Shown one piece after another: positions 8,968 through 18,108 of a DNA stretch of 64,000 nt. Position numbers and translations under genes: made by a program. A model generated the notes under the pieces. It was not told the DNA's origin, did no database searches, and worked only from the letters and a program-made list of their open reading frames with translations. Within the stretch, counting starts at the first letter, position 1. Each line of letters opens with the position of its first letter. Origin of the DNA: Chitinophagaceae bacterium (GTDB lineage: Bacteria > Bacteroidota > Bacteroidia > Chitinophagales > Chitinophagaceae); the NCBI GenBank assembly GCA_019638595.1, contig JAHBTJ010000004.1:1-64000 (forward strand), given 5' to 3'.

Positions 8968-9630
8968 CTAAATCATCTCCTTCAACATACCGGATACTTC
9001 GCCGGGGCGCTGGAATACCATAAAATGTCCTGCACCGGCTATAGTATGAGTGGGTTGCACATTGGTTAAGGGGAAGATTTTATCGTTTGAGCCATGGAGA
9101 TGATATACCGTAACGGCAGGCTGCCAGTTGTTTTGCCAGTTTAAAATAGTATGAACAGACCATTTAAGATAATCGGGATTTACTTTTTCCCTGAATTCAT
9201 GCGCCAGCTTTTTTTCTTCTTCTGTTGACGCGCCTAAAAAATAGTTTTCAACAGGTGAGAATAATTTTAGGGGGCGGAGATCGTGCAGCTTTCCTTTGGG
9301 AATGAGATAATCAAGCTTCAGTTTCCCGCAAATGCGCATCCACGCGGGTATTTGTTTGCTACTGCTGATGCTTGATATGAGGATTAATTTTTTTACCGCG
9401 ATGATCTTACAGATCTCGATGCTCATCATCCCGCCAAAAGAAACGCCGACCAATACCGGTGCGGGATGTTTTATTTGTGCTGCCATACGTTGCGCGTAAT
9501 GCGTAACACTTTCGTTTTTTTGCGGCAGTAACCATTTCAGGTAATATACTTCTACATCGCTGCCCCATTCAAGCTTGCTGAATATGCGTTCATCAGATCC
9601 TAAGCCGCAGATACAATATACCGTTTTCAC
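8968..9630 (-). CDS. Alpha/beta-hydrolase family protein
   Basis: A 220-residue cytoplasmic alpha/beta hydrolase. The nucleophile elbow is GVSFGG (Ser near residue 64). The acid is probably the Asp in GSNDKIFP and the base the His in GAGHFMVF, giving a complete Ser-Asp-His triad. The start is GTG (9628-9630), only three bases after the stop of the upstream sigma-54 regulator, so the two genes are probably translated from one transcript. The substrate cannot be inferred; esterase or thioesterase activity is possible. Confidence 0.8.
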   Translation of the reverse strand: MKTVYCICGLGSDERIFSKLEWGSDVEVYYLKWLLPQKNESVTHYAQRMAAQIKHPAPVLVGVSFGGMMSIEICKIIAVKKLILISSISSSKQIPAWMRICGKLKLDYLIPKGKLHDLRPLKLFSPVENYFLGASTEEEKKLAHEFREKVNPDYLKWSVHTILNWQNNWQPAVTVYHLHGSNDKIFPLTNVQPTHTIAGAGHFMVFQRPGEVSGMLKEMI

Positions 9631-9633
9631 ACG

Positions 9634-10797
9634 CTATTTTTTGGGAACCACATAACTGTCTATATCGTTTTTTACGATTGATTTTCCCGAAAGGATCACC
9701 AATCTTTCAACCACGTTCCTGAGCTCACGGATATTCCCCGTCCAGTTGTAATCCTGTAAAGCTTTTAAAGCATCTTCTTCAATTTCTTTTTTAGGAATGC
9801 CATACTCCGTGCATATATCATACAGGAACTTATCTACCAGCAGCGGAATATCGTCTTTACGATCGTTTAAAGAGGGAACATTGATGATAATTACGCTTAG
9901 CCTGTGGTATAGATCCAGCCTGAAATTTTTTTCGTCTACCTCCTGCAGCAGGTCTTTATTGGTAGCGGCAATTACCCTTACGTCTACGTTTATGTCTTTG
10001 TCGCCGCCCACGCGTGTAATTTTTCCTTCCTGCAGGGCCCGCAAAACCTTTGCCTGGGCGTTCAGGCTCATATCGCCTATTTCATCCAGGAACAGTGTGC
10101 CTCCGTGCGCCTGTTCAAATTTGCCTATCCGCTGTTTTACGGCAGAAGTGAACGATCCTTTTTCATGCCCAAACAGCTCGCTTTCTATCAGCTCTCCCGG
10201 AATTGCCGCGCAGTTTACTTCTACCAGGGGGCTTTTGGACCGGTTGCTTTTTTCATGTATCCATCTCGCCACCAATTCTTTTCCTACACCGTTTTCTCCC
10301 ATGATCATTACCCGGGCGTCGGTGGGGGCTACCTTTTCAATGGTTTCTTTTATTTTAACGATAGGCGCCGATTCGCCTATCATTTCTTCCACTTTAATTA
10401 CTTTGCGGCGCAACACTTTCGTTTCGGTTACCAGGTCGGTCTTATCCATGGCATTCCTGATAGTGATCAGCAGCCGGTTGAGGTCCGGCGGTTTGGATAT
10501 ATAATCATACGCTCCTTTTTTTACCGCTTCTACCGCCGTTTCTATAGTGCCATGACCCGATATCATAATAATAGGAACATCCGGGTTAATCTCGCTTACT
10601 TTATCCAGGAACTCAATGCCATCTATTTTGGGCATTTTGATATCACACAACACCACATCATAATTCTTTTCCTTAAATCTTTTCAGTCCTTCTTCCCCGT
10701 CGCCTGCCTCATCAATTTTATAGCCTTCATAAGACAGGATTTCTCCCAGGGTTTTGCGGATCGCTTTTTCATCATCAATAATCAGAATGTTCGACAT
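9634..10797 (-). CDS. NtrC-family sigma-54 response regulator lacking a DNA-binding domain
   Basis: A 387-residue protein: a receiver domain (1-120, phospho-acceptor near Asp52 in LCDIKMPK), a linker, and an AAA+ sigma-54 activator domain (about 140-375) with Walker A GENGVGKE (167-174) and Walker B GTLFLDEIGDMS. The sigma-54 contact loop reads GSFTSA (214-219) instead of the usual GAFTGA. The protein stops shortly after RELRNVVERL, with no Fis-type helix-turn-helix. It would therefore remodel RNA polymerase-sigma-54 without binding an enhancer itself, unless a partner supplies DNA binding. No adjacent histidine kinase is present. The gene is followed at 3 bp by a hydrolase gene. Confidence 0.92.
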   Translation of the reverse strand: MSNILIIDDEKAIRKTLGEILSYEGYKIDEAGDGEEGLKRFKEKNYDVVLCDIKMPKIDGIEFLDKVSEINPDVPIIMISGHGTIETAVEAVKKGAYDYISKPPDLNRLLITIRNAMDKTDLVTETKVLRRKVIKVEEMIGESAPIVKIKETIEKVAPTDARVMIMGENGVGKELVARWIHEKSNRSKSPLVEVNCAAIPGELIESELFGHEKGSFTSAVKQRIGKFEQAHGGTLFLDEIGDMSLNAQAKVLRALQEGKITRVGGDKDINVDVRVIAATNKDLLQEVDEKNFRLDLYHRLSVIIINVPSLNDRKDDIPLLVDKFLYDICTEYGIPKKEIEEDALKALQDYNWTGNIRELRNVVERLVILSGKSIVKNDIDSYVVPKK

Positions 10798-10920
10798 AAA
10801 AATTATAGCTGCTTTATTTCAAAAATAAGAAATTATGACCTTGCGATTTTGTTTAACAGGGTTATTGTTTGTAACATCTCAAAAGTAACACGGTCAGTAA
10901 TATGACTAAATTCATGCCAG

Positions 10921-11252
10921 ATAGCTTTTAGCTGTGAGCTATCAGCGATGAGCTTTCAGCTATCAATGAGCCTTGGGCTATCAGCAATTTATGGTTTATG
11001 GTTTTTTGTTTATAGTTGAGAGCTATCGGCTGTCAGCTATGAGCGACACCACAAACCACAAACTACAAACTACAAATTTATAGTTTATGGTTTTTTGTTT
11101 GTTGTTGTAACTATAAACCACAAACCCGAACCACAAACTCCAAACTATAAACCTGAACCTGCAACCCGCAACAGCCATCAAATCTCAAATCTCAAATCTC
11201 AAATTTCAAATCCATCATCCGCAACCCGCAACAGCCGTTAAATTTCAAATTC
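10921..11252. repeat. Phrase-like low-complexity intergenic repeat, copy 1
   Basis: This fills most of the gene-free stretch 10798-11390. It is built from recurring words: AGCTATCAGC/AGCTGTGAGC at the left, ACAAACTACAAA in the middle, CAACCCGCAACAGCC twice, and ATCTCAAATCTCAAAT at the right. Words occur in both orientations (TTTATGGTTTATGG and its complement). A 20-nt stretch, 11171-11190, recurs exactly at 48719-48738, and 11002-11017 recurs at 61898-61913. No coding frame or transposase is present. I know of no established name for this family. Confidence 0.75.
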
Positions 11253-11390
11253 CCGCCCTCTTGTCTTACCAAATGCTAAAATGCCTTACTGTTGGATTTT
11301 TTTACGGGAAAATGTTTGCAGGTTATATCAGCAGCAACTATTTTTACGTTGTTATTAAATATCCTTTGTAATCACTAAAAATTGGAATCC

Positions 11391-11537
11391 ATGAAATCTC
11401 AAGCCTTAAAAGCCGGTACTGTTATTGAAATCCCTACCTGGAAATTAGTTGCCAAATTAGGTATGTTAGCTGCATTTTGCATGGGGTTGTGTTACCTCTT
11501 TGCAATAGGAGTTTCTTCCTTAGCTTCAGCATTTTAA
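11391..11537 (+). CDS. 48-residue membrane miniprotein
   Basis: A short frame (ATG at 11391, TAA at 11535-11537) encodes a polar N-terminus (MKSQALKAGTVIEIPTWK) and one hydrophobic segment, about residues 19-47 (LVAKLGMLAAFCMGLCYLFA and beyond). It ends 9 bp before the convergent TonB receptor stop. The clear amphipathic head plus membrane-helix layout and the well-placed ATG suggest a real single-span inner-membrane peptide. No homologue is recognised and no ribosome site is evident, so this stays tentative. Confidence 0.45.
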   Translation: MKSQALKAGTVIEIPTWKLVAKLGMLAAFCMGLCYLFAIGVSSLASAF

Positions 11538-11546
11538 ACTACAGGG

Positions 11547-13622
11547 CTAAAAGCCAATTGTAATTCCTCCGTAATAATTACGCAATGGAGCCGGGTTGTA
11601 ATACCTGTTACCAACAGCGTTAATATCATTACCGAGGCTATATAACTGATTCAATGCATTGTCTGTTCCTGCAAACAGCTCGAGCGACCATGCATTGAAT
11701 TCTTTTTTCCAGCCCAGCTTTCCCTGCAATAATTCATACCCCGGGGCATACATGCTGTTCGCATCGTTTAACGGTAGCCTGGAAGTCAGGTTCAGAGAGG
11801 CATTCAGGTACAATCCCGGCGAAGTAAGCAGGTCAACTCCCGAACAAATAATTTGCCTGGCAACACCGGTAAGCGCCTTACCCGAAAAGTCATCATTCGC
11901 CGTTTTATAATCCCAGAACGAAAAATCGTTAAAGGTTCCGCTGCCCCATACTTTAATGCTCCGGATGGCAGCAGTGGCGTTGCGTACCAGCATATATTCA
12001 AGATATGCTTCCATACCCCATTGCCGGGTACCTCCTGCATTTACAAAATATTCGGCTCCCATATCGGTTACCCGCCTCACTATAGCATCCTGTAATTGAA
12101 ACCGGTAAGCGGTAACGTCAAATTGCAAACGTCCCCGTATAAAATTACCTTTTAAGCCAACTTCCCGGTTCCAGCCATATTCAGGCTGCAGGTTGCTGTG
12201 AATGCTTCCTTCCGAAGGGCGTATTTCTGCCAGGGTAGGAGGGGAGAACCCCTTACTGGCTGATGTATAGAGTGATAATGTATTGCTGAGGCGGAACAGC
12301 GCTGCGAACCTGGGGAGTACCTGTGCGTTGAGTGTTTTGGTTTTCCTGCTGTTATCGGCGTCGGTAAGCCTGCGGTAGCGGTAATTGGAAAAATTGGTAC
12401 TTACACCCGCCTGTATATATATTCTTTTAGCAATACCCCATTCCCCCTGCACAAAAGGATATACCTGGGCCGCGCTGATCCTGTCTTTGTATTGCACCGT
12501 ATCCCTGTTGCCCTGCCTGTTGCCGTAATTGTTGATCACGGAATAGTTGTACAGCCACTCGGCTCCTCCCGATACTTTAAAATGATGAATGCCTTTTCCG
12601 CCTTCATATACCATTTTGGAACGCAGCCCGGTATTGCTTTCCGCCCGGGTTTCATAATTGGTGATAAAAGGGTTTTTGAAGTAGGTATACGACATCATTA
12701 CAGAAGTAACATTGCTCCAGCGCTCATTAAAATCATGCTGGTTGCTGATGCCGGCCAGTATTGTTTTATTATAAATAGCCGCTTTCTGATCTCTGGCTCC
12801 GGGTAAAACGGGGGTAGCCGGTCTTGATTGCTCCGGGTTTTCCTGCATTTGCTGTAAGGTCAATCCCCCGGGTGTTTGATAAAACATGTCGGCATAAGAC
12901 GCTATCCAGTTCAATTTGTTTTTTTCACCCAATAAAGCAGATCCGTTCCACTGCAATATATCTCTTCTCATACGGGTATTATCCCTGTATCCATCGCTTT
13001 GCAGGTGGCTTTGGGTAAGGGTGGAAGAAAGGGTTGGATTTTTGAATTTCCATTGGGCGTTTTCTCCCAGTAACCCGTAAGAACCGCCCGTAAGCTGTAT
13101 CCTGCCGGAGCTTTGCCTGTTGTCGCCCTGCAGTTCCGGCTTATTGGTATGCATAATGATCACTCCTCCCGTATTTGCTCCGTACAAGCTCCCGCCGGGG
13201 CCTTTTAAAATTTCCAGTTGTTGAACGCCTGCCTGGTCAATAAGGTTAAAGTAGCTGTTGCCGCCGGCGTCGGTAAAGGGAATATCGTTCCAGTAAACTT
13301 TTACATTGCGCACTCCAAAAGGCGATCTTAAAAGGCTTCCTCTTATGCTCAGGCGGTAACTTCCCGGTGAACGTTCTTCCATCCTCACCCCGGGTATAAT
13401 ATTTAAGGAAGGCAGCAGTGTTGTATTCGAAAACCGTTGCAGATCTCTTGTAGTTACCACACTTACCGAAGCGGGTGTTTCAAGCAGCCTGCGTTGCGAT
13501 TCGTATCCCCTGATAATAACTTCAGACATAGTGGGAATGGAATCGGTATGAGGTACTGTTTGCTGCGCGAAGGACTGCGATACAGCGATGAGCAATAATA
13601 TTAATCCAGGCATTTTTTTCAT
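11547..13622 (-). CDS. TonB-dependent outer-membrane receptor
   Basis: A 691-residue receptor with a signal peptide (KKMPGLILLLIAVSQSFAQQ), a TonB-box-like segment (SEVIIRGYESQ), a plug domain (about 45-165, with SIRGSLLRSPFGVRNVKVYW and LEILKGPGGSLYGANTGGVI) and a 22-strand-type barrel ending in GITIGF. There is no N-terminal carboxypeptidase-like domain and no SusD gene nearby, so it is a FecA/siderophore-type rather than a SusC-type receptor; the substrate is unknown. An in-frame ATG at 13688 would place the first 22 residues inside a perfect terminator hairpin of pdhB, so the ATG at 13620-13622 is chosen. Confidence 0.92.
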   Translation of the reverse strand: MKKMPGLILLLIAVSQSFAQQTVPHTDSIPTMSEVIIRGYESQRRLLETPASVSVVTTRDLQRFSNTTLLPSLNIIPGVRMEERSPGSYRLSIRGSLLRSPFGVRNVKVYWNDIPFTDAGGNSYFNLIDQAGVQQLEILKGPGGSLYGANTGGVIIMHTNKPELQGDNRQSSGRIQLTGGSYGLLGENAQWKFKNPTLSSTLTQSHLQSDGYRDNTRMRRDILQWNGSALLGEKNKLNWIASYADMFYQTPGGLTLQQMQENPEQSRPATPVLPGARDQKAAIYNKTILAGISNQHDFNERWSNVTSVMMSYTYFKNPFITNYETRAESNTGLRSKMVYEGGKGIHHFKVSGGAEWLYNYSVINNYGNRQGNRDTVQYKDRISAAQVYPFVQGEWGIAKRIYIQAGVSTNFSNYRYRRLTDADNSRKTKTLNAQVLPRFAALFRLSNTLSLYTSASKGFSPPTLAEIRPSEGSIHSNLQPEYGWNREVGLKGNFIRGRLQFDVTAYRFQLQDAIVRRVTDMGAEYFVNAGGTRQWGMEAYLEYMLVRNATAAIRSIKVWGSGTFNDFSFWDYKTANDDFSGKALTGVARQIICSGVDLLTSPGLYLNASLNLTSRLPLNDANSMYAPGYELLQGKLGWKKEFNAWSLELFAGTDNALNQLYSLGNDINAVGNRYYNPAPLRNYYGGITIGF

Positions 13623-13650
13623 ATCCGGGCAATCATAAATTAAAGGTTTA

Positions 13651-13682
13651 AAAAAAATCCCGGAGCTGTGTTTCTCCGGGAT
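13651..13682 (-). terminator. Rho-independent terminator of pdhB
   Basis: Perfect 9-bp arms ATCCCGGAG (13657-13665) and CTCCGGGAT (13674-13682), with an 8-nt loop. Read on the minus strand the hairpin is followed at once by a run of seven to eight T residues. It lies 24 bp after the pdhB stop. Confidence 0.88.
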
Positions 13683-13705
13683 CTCCATGTTGTATAATAC
13701 GCTTT

Positions 13706-14695
13706 TTATTTTTTTATATACATTACTTCTTTCACCAGCTTTACGGTGCGTGGCACATCCGGAAGATAAGCTGCCACCAGGCTGGGAGCGTAGTGCATAG
13801 GAGCATCCGCACTGGTAATTCTGCGAACCGGGGCGTCCAGGTAATCAAACGCTTCTTTTTGTATACGGTATGCCAGTTCGGACGATACCGAGGCAAAAGG
13901 CCATTGCTCTTCTACTATAACAAGCCGGTTGGTCTTTTTTACAGACTCAAACACGGTATACCAGTCAAGCGGGCGGATGGTACGCAGATCAATTACTTCG
14001 GCGCTGATATTTTCTTTAGCCAGCTCTTCTGCAGCCGCTAAAGCCACTTTCATCATTTTATTAAAAGAAACGATGGTAACATCGGTTCCGGGTCGCTTTA
14101 CATCTGCTTTCCCGATAGGGATCAGGTATTCTTCTTCCGGCACTTCGCCTTTGTCGCCATACATAACCTCACTTTCCATAAATATTACAGGATCATCGTC
14201 CCTGATGGCGCTTTTTAAAAGCCCTTTCGCATCGTACGGGTTGGAAACGGAAATTACTTTTAATCCGGGTATATTGGCATACAGGCTTTCGAAAGCGGTA
14301 GAATGCTGGGCGCCCAGTTGCCCGGCAGAACCGTTCGGTCCCCGGAAAACGATCGGGCATCCCACCTGTCCGCCGCTCATAGCCAGCATTTTAGAAGCTG
14401 TATTTAATATCTGGTCAAGCGGTAATACGGCAAAATTCCAGGTCATGAATTCTACGATAGGGCGCAGTCCGTTTTGCGCTGATCCCACGGCAATCGCGGT
14501 GAAACCCAGCTCAGAGATGGGGGTATCTATCACTCTTTTAGGACCGAATTCATCGAGCATGCCCTGGCTGACTTTGTAAGCTCCATTATACTCCGCTACT
14601 TCTTCACCCATTAAATATACCCGTTCGTCCCTTCGCATTTCTTCGCTCATTGCTTCACGCAAAGCTTCACGAAATTGTATTACACGGTTTGCCAT
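13706..14695 (-). CDS. pdhB: Pyruvate dehydrogenase E1 component, beta subunit
   Basis: A 329-residue transketolase-like beta subunit. The conserved start FREALREAMSEEM, GEEVAEYNGAYKVSQGM, DTPISELGFTAIAVGSA and VEFMTWNFA are all present, as is the C-terminal domain with IDLRTIRPLDWYTV and EEQWPFASV. With the alpha subunit (pdhA, at 21.6-22.6 kb) it forms the thiamine-diphosphate E1 that decarboxylates pyruvate and acetylates the lipoyl group of E2. The two genes are 7 kb apart here, and E2 and E3 are not in the window. A strong terminator follows. Confidence 0.95.
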   Translation of the reverse strand: MANRVIQFREALREAMSEEMRRDERVYLMGEEVAEYNGAYKVSQGMLDEFGPKRVIDTPISELGFTAIAVGSAQNGLRPIVEFMTWNFAVLPLDQILNTASKMLAMSGGQVGCPIVFRGPNGSAGQLGAQHSTAFESLYANIPGLKVISVSNPYDAKGLLKSAIRDDDPVIFMESEVMYGDKGEVPEEEYLIPIGKADVKRPGTDVTIVSFNKMMKVALAAAEELAKENISAEVIDLRTIRPLDWYTVFESVKKTNRLVIVEEQWPFASVSSELAYRIQKEAFDYLDAPVRRITSADAPMHYAPSLVAAYLPDVPRTVKLVKEVMYIKK

Positions 14696-14786
14696 TCTTT
14701 GTTTTCTGATTTGAGGAGAGCAAAAATATTGGATGTGAGGCAGATAACCAAAAACTGCCTTTGCGGCTTTCCGGTTAAAGCTTTCT

Positions 14787-15140
14787 TTAAATATTATTGA
14801 AAAACTGTTCGGGATTGCTTAACATTCCAAAGCCCGCCGTAACCATTATGAAAATAACCAGCAATAAAAATAATATAGAGGGAATTAACCCGATGATGGC
14901 ACAAATTCTCCCGGTTTTTAAATTGCTGTACGAGGAAGCGGTATACCACTCGGGATTGGTAGCGTACAACCGGGCATCTTTACTGTAAAGCACAAGCGCT
15001 ATAACAGAGCAAATAATACCCGGCAGCCCATAACAGCAGCAGCTTATAATTGATATAATGCCCAACGCCAGTACTGCCGATGCATTGGGCAACGGGCGTT
15101 GCGTTTGCGTTGCAAAAATGGAAGTTTCTTCTGTGCCCAT
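14787..15140 (-). CDS. CCC-motif small membrane protein
   Basis: A 117-residue protein with a polar N-terminus and two membrane regions: residues about 22-50, containing the triple-cysteine SIISCCCYGLPG, and about 80-108 (GRICAIIGLIPSILFLLLVI). A YSNLKTGRI motif precedes the second helix. This is the layout of the DUF4190/CCC-motif membrane proteins of Bacteroidota, whose function is unknown. Its ATG overlaps the stop of the upstream DUF2752 gene by one base (TAATG), so the two are translationally coupled. Confidence 0.78.
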   Translation of the reverse strand: MGTEETSIFATQTQRPLPNASAVLALGIISIISCCCYGLPGIICSVIALVLYSKDARLYATNPEWYTASSYSNLKTGRICAIIGLIPSILFLLLVIFIMVTAGFGMLSNPEQFFNNI

Positions 15141-15463
15141 TAAAGAAAAATTTGGTGGTTAAGTATTTTGTAAATGTAATGTACCGTGATGATTGTAACA
15201 ACTGTAGTTTGCAATGCGATAATGATCTTTCCCCCGTTCGAAAATTTAGCATACCAATGCAGCATTGTAAAAGCACATAGTACCAGCATGGGTAAAAGCG
15301 CCGGGTATAGCCGGAATGATTCGGCAATATTTCCTTTAAGTAAAGCAATGCCGCTGCGCTGCATGCCGCAACCGGGGCAAATAATATGCAGGTATTTAAC
15401 CGAAGGGCAGGTAAACATATGCCCTTCGAGCCATTGAATAATATGAAGTATTGCCAGGAACAA
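15140..15463 (-). CDS. DUF2752 membrane protein
   Basis: A frame of up to 107 residues with the DUF2752 hallmark CPGCGMQRSGIALLKGNI and two hydrophobic helices after it. The start is unclear. The frame has no ATG between the proS stop (15503-15505) and an internal ATG at 15418; the TTG at 15461-15463 is the longest conventional choice, and the conserved family start (IIQWLEGH) falls between the two. It is 39 bp downstream of proS and coupled to the following CCC-motif gene, so proS and both small membrane genes probably share a transcript. The function is unknown. Confidence 0.75.
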   Translation of the reverse strand: MFLAILHIIQWLEGHMFTCPSVKYLHIICPGCGMQRSGIALLKGNIAESFRLYPALLPMLVLCAFTMLHWYAKFSNGGKIIIALQTTVVTIITVHYIYKILNHQIFL

Positions 15464-15502
15464 AAAGCATGCTTGAATGGTAAACTTTACCGTGGTAAAG
15501 GA

Positions 15503-16981
15503 TCAGTAGGCCTGCGCAAACAGTACCCGTTGCTTGCTGGGCTTACCGGTTAGTATACATACCCCTTCTTCCTGTTCATTATTCAGGGGAATGCATCTTA
15601 TGGTAGCTTTGGTCAGCTCCTTTATCTTCTCTTCCGTTTCGCCTGTTCCGTCCCAGTGTGCCGATATAAAGCCGCCTTTCTTTTCAAGCAACGCGGTAAA
15701 CTCATCCCAGTTGCTGGCAGGCGTGATGTGCTCATCGCGGAACTGTTTTGCGCGGTTAAACATATCCTGCTGAATTTCTTCCAGGAGGTTCACAATACGT
15801 ACAGGCAGGCCGTCCATGCTTACGCTCATTTTCTCCCTCGTATCCCTGCGTGCAATCTCCACTGTATTGTTCTCTATATCCCGTGCGCCAATAGCTATAC
15901 GTACCGGTACTCCCTTCTTTTCATATTCCGCAAATTTCCAGCCGGGGCGTGTATTGTCATTGTCATCGTACTTTACCCGGATGCCGGATAGCTTTAATTC
16001 CTGAAAAAGCGCTTTTACCTTTTCATCAATCAACGCCTTTTGCTCTTCGCCTTTGTATATAGGAACCACCACCACCTGCAGCGGTGCGATGCGGGGCGGC
16101 AAAACAAGTCCTTCATCATCGCTGTGCGCCATTACCAGCGCGCCTATTAAACGGGTAGAAACGCCCCATGAAGTAGCCCAAACATATTCCTGCTTATTTT
16201 CTTTGGTAAGAAATTGCACGTCGAAGGCTTTTGCAAAATTCTGGCCTAAAAAATGAGAGGTTCCGGCCTGCAGGGCTTTTCCATCCTGCATTAAGGCTTC
16301 TATGCAATAGGTATCAACCGCCCCTGCAAACCGTTCGTTGGGTGTTTTAACTCCTTTAATAACAGGTAAAGCCATCCAGTTTTCCACAAACTCGGCATAT
16401 ACATGAAGCATTTTTTCCGCCTCTTCTATGGCCTCCTGCGAAGTAGCATGCGCCGTATGCCCTTCCTGCCATAAAAACTCGGCGGTACGTAAAAAGAGGC
16501 GGGTACGCATTTCCCAGCGTACTACATTGGCCCATTGATTAACGAGGATGGGCAGATCGCGGTAAGATTGTATCCAGGTTTTATACGTATTCCAGATGAT
16601 AGCTTCGCTGGTGGGTCTTACCACCAGTTCTTCCTCCAGCTTCGCTTCCGGGTCTACCACCAGCCTGCCTTTTTTACCGGGGTCGCTCTTAAGCCTGTAA
16701 TGGGTAACAATAGCGCACTCTTTGGCAAAACCTTCCGCATTTTTTTCTTCGGCCTCAAACAGGCTTTTGGGTACAAACAGTGGAAAATAGGCGTTCACAT
16801 GTCCTGTATCTTTGAACATTCTGTCTAACTGGTCGCGCATGTTTTCCCACAGGGTAAAGCCATAAGGTTTTATCACCATACAGCCTCTTACCGCCGAATA
16901 ATCGGCCAAACCTCCTTTAATTACGAGGTCGTTATACCACTGGGAATAGTCCTGCTCTCTTGAGGTAATTTCTTTGCTCAT
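15503..16981 (-). CDS. proS: Prolyl-tRNA synthetase
   Basis: A 492-residue class II synthetase that charges tRNA-Pro. It starts [20 protein letters not shown], the eukaryote/archaea-like type lacking the bacterial inserted editing domain; this short form is common in Bacteroidota. Class II motif regions are visible ([19 protein letters not shown]-type [20 protein letters not shown]), followed by the anticodon-binding domain (about 285-400) and a C-terminal zinc-type domain ending RVLFAQAY. Start ATG at 16979-16981. Confidence 0.96.
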   Translation of the reverse strand: MSKEITSREQDYSQWYNDLVIKGGLADYSAVRGCMVIKPYGFTLWENMRDQLDRMFKDTGHVNAYFPLFVPKSLFEAEEKNAEGFAKECAIVTHYRLKSDPGKKGRLVVDPEAKLEEELVVRPTSEAIIWNTYKTWIQSYRDLPILVNQWANVVRWEMRTRLFLRTAEFLWQEGHTAHATSQEAIEEAEKMLHVYAEFVENWMALPVIKGVKTPNERFAGAVDTYCIEALMQDGKALQAGTSHFLGQNFAKAFDVQFLTKENKQEYVWATSWGVSTRLIGALVMAHSDDEGLVLPPRIAPLQVVVVPIYKGEEQKALIDEKVKALFQELKLSGIRVKYDDNDNTRPGWKFAEYEKKGVPVRIAIGARDIENNTVEIARRDTREKMSVSMDGLPVRIVNLLEEIQQDMFNRAKQFRDEHITPASNWDEFTALLEKKGGFISAHWDGTGETEEKIKELTKATIRCIPLNNEQEEGVCILTGKPSKQRVLFAQAY

Positions 16982-17158
16982 AGCTGTATTTACTGTGCTT
17001 TTTATAAAATCCTGTCACCAGCGCCCATGTACCCTGGTTGTGTGTTATTCACATATTTGATTTAAGTCAATATGTTTATAACTATTTTGAATACATTAAC
17101 AGGGCCGAATTGCGCAAATGTAGTAACTTCATAGTGTAAAACTTAAAACCCAGTAAAT

Positions 17159-18061
17159 ATGAACACTAGAATTTTACTTCTTGGAGCGGCTTTAGTGAGC
17201 TTGGGTAGTTGTTCAACCATGTACAAATCCGGCCAAACCCCTGATGACGTATATTATTCACCTGCACCCCAGCAAAGAGTAGCATATAATAATGATAACG
17301 ACAGGGAGGACGACAGGTACTACAATGAAACCGGAGACGGAGAATATGTAAATGTTCAAACAGACCAGGACAGGAGCGCATACAGAAGCGAGGATAATTA
17401 CCTAAGAATGAAAGTAAGGAACCGTTCAATGTGGTCTTCGCTCGACTATTATGATGCCATGTATTCACCTTATTATGGCAGCGCATTCGGGTTCAATTCA
17501 TTTTATAACCCCTATTCATTTTACAGTCCTTACTCCGCTTTCTATAACCCGTTTTATTCACCCTATTCTTATTATGGCAGCGGATTTGGCCTGAGCTTGG
17601 GTTGGGGATATGGGTCATTTTACAATCCTTATTATTCAATGTATAATCCTTATATGGGTTATGGTGGCTGGTATGGAAGTTATCACCCCGGTGTTGTTGG
17701 TAAACCCGGTTATACCAGGCCCGCCGGTTCGTATGGCCCGAGAAGAGATAATTTAGGTACGTATGGAGCCCGCCGCAGTAATTCGGAAGCGGTTTCCGGC
17801 AGAAATGCCCCGGTGCGTGTGTTCAGGAATAATAACAATACATACGTTAATCCAAGATCATCTTCCGGATCATCAACCAGCCCAAGAAGGTCTTACGACA
17901 ATGGTTCTTCTAACAGCCGGCCTTCGCGTAGCTTTGAGCCCAGCAACAACAGCGCGCCCTCAAGGTCTTTCACTCCCTCTTCTTCAAGCGGTAGCAGTGG
18001 CAGAAGCAGTGGTGGTGGCGGAAGTGCTCCTTCAAGAGCTCCGGGAAGAGGCGGAAGATAA
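17159..18061 (+). CDS. Tyr/Ser-rich lipoprotein of unknown function
   Basis: A 300-residue protein with a signal peptide and lipobox (LVSLGSC, Cys near residue 19). Residues 20-80 are acidic and polar. Residues 95-180 are dominated by short repeats such as FYNPYSFYSPYSAFYNP, rich in Tyr, Pro, Ser and Phe. The tail (200-300) is low-complexity Ser/Arg/Gly/Asn ending in APGRGGR. It is probably surface-exposed or anchored in a membrane leaflet. It precedes a FadL-type barrel gene on the same strand, although a terminator separates them. No family is recognised. Confidence 0.82.
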   Translation: MNTRILLLGAALVSLGSCSTMYKSGQTPDDVYYSPAPQQRVAYNNDNDREDDRYYNETGDGEYVNVQTDQDRSAYRSEDNYLRMKVRNRSMWSSLDYYDAMYSPYYGSAFGFNSFYNPYSFYSPYSAFYNPFYSPYSYYGSGFGLSLGWGYGSFYNPYYSMYNPYMGYGGWYGSYHPGVVGKPGYTRPAGSYGPRRDNLGTYGARRSNSEAVSGRNAPVRVFRNNNNTYVNPRSSSGSSTSPRRSYDNGSSNSRPSRSFEPSNNSAPSRSFTPSSSSGSSGRSSGGGGSAPSRAPGRGGR

Positions 18062-18108
18062 TAACAATGCCATTTTCTTATTTTGGAATAGTTGTTTGAG
18101 ATTTAATG

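Noticed and set aside
9797-10905. Two long plus-strand open frames (235 and 266 codons) opposite the sigma-54 regulator
   Set aside because: They lie antisense to a clearly conserved protein and show no domain-like features; composition explains them.
10921-11252. Possible CRISPR array
   Set aside because: Words vary in length and orientation and there are no uniform repeats with unique spacers.
13929-14579. 216-codon plus-strand frame opposite pdhB
   Set aside because: It is the mirror of a conserved enzyme; Ser-rich low-information translation.
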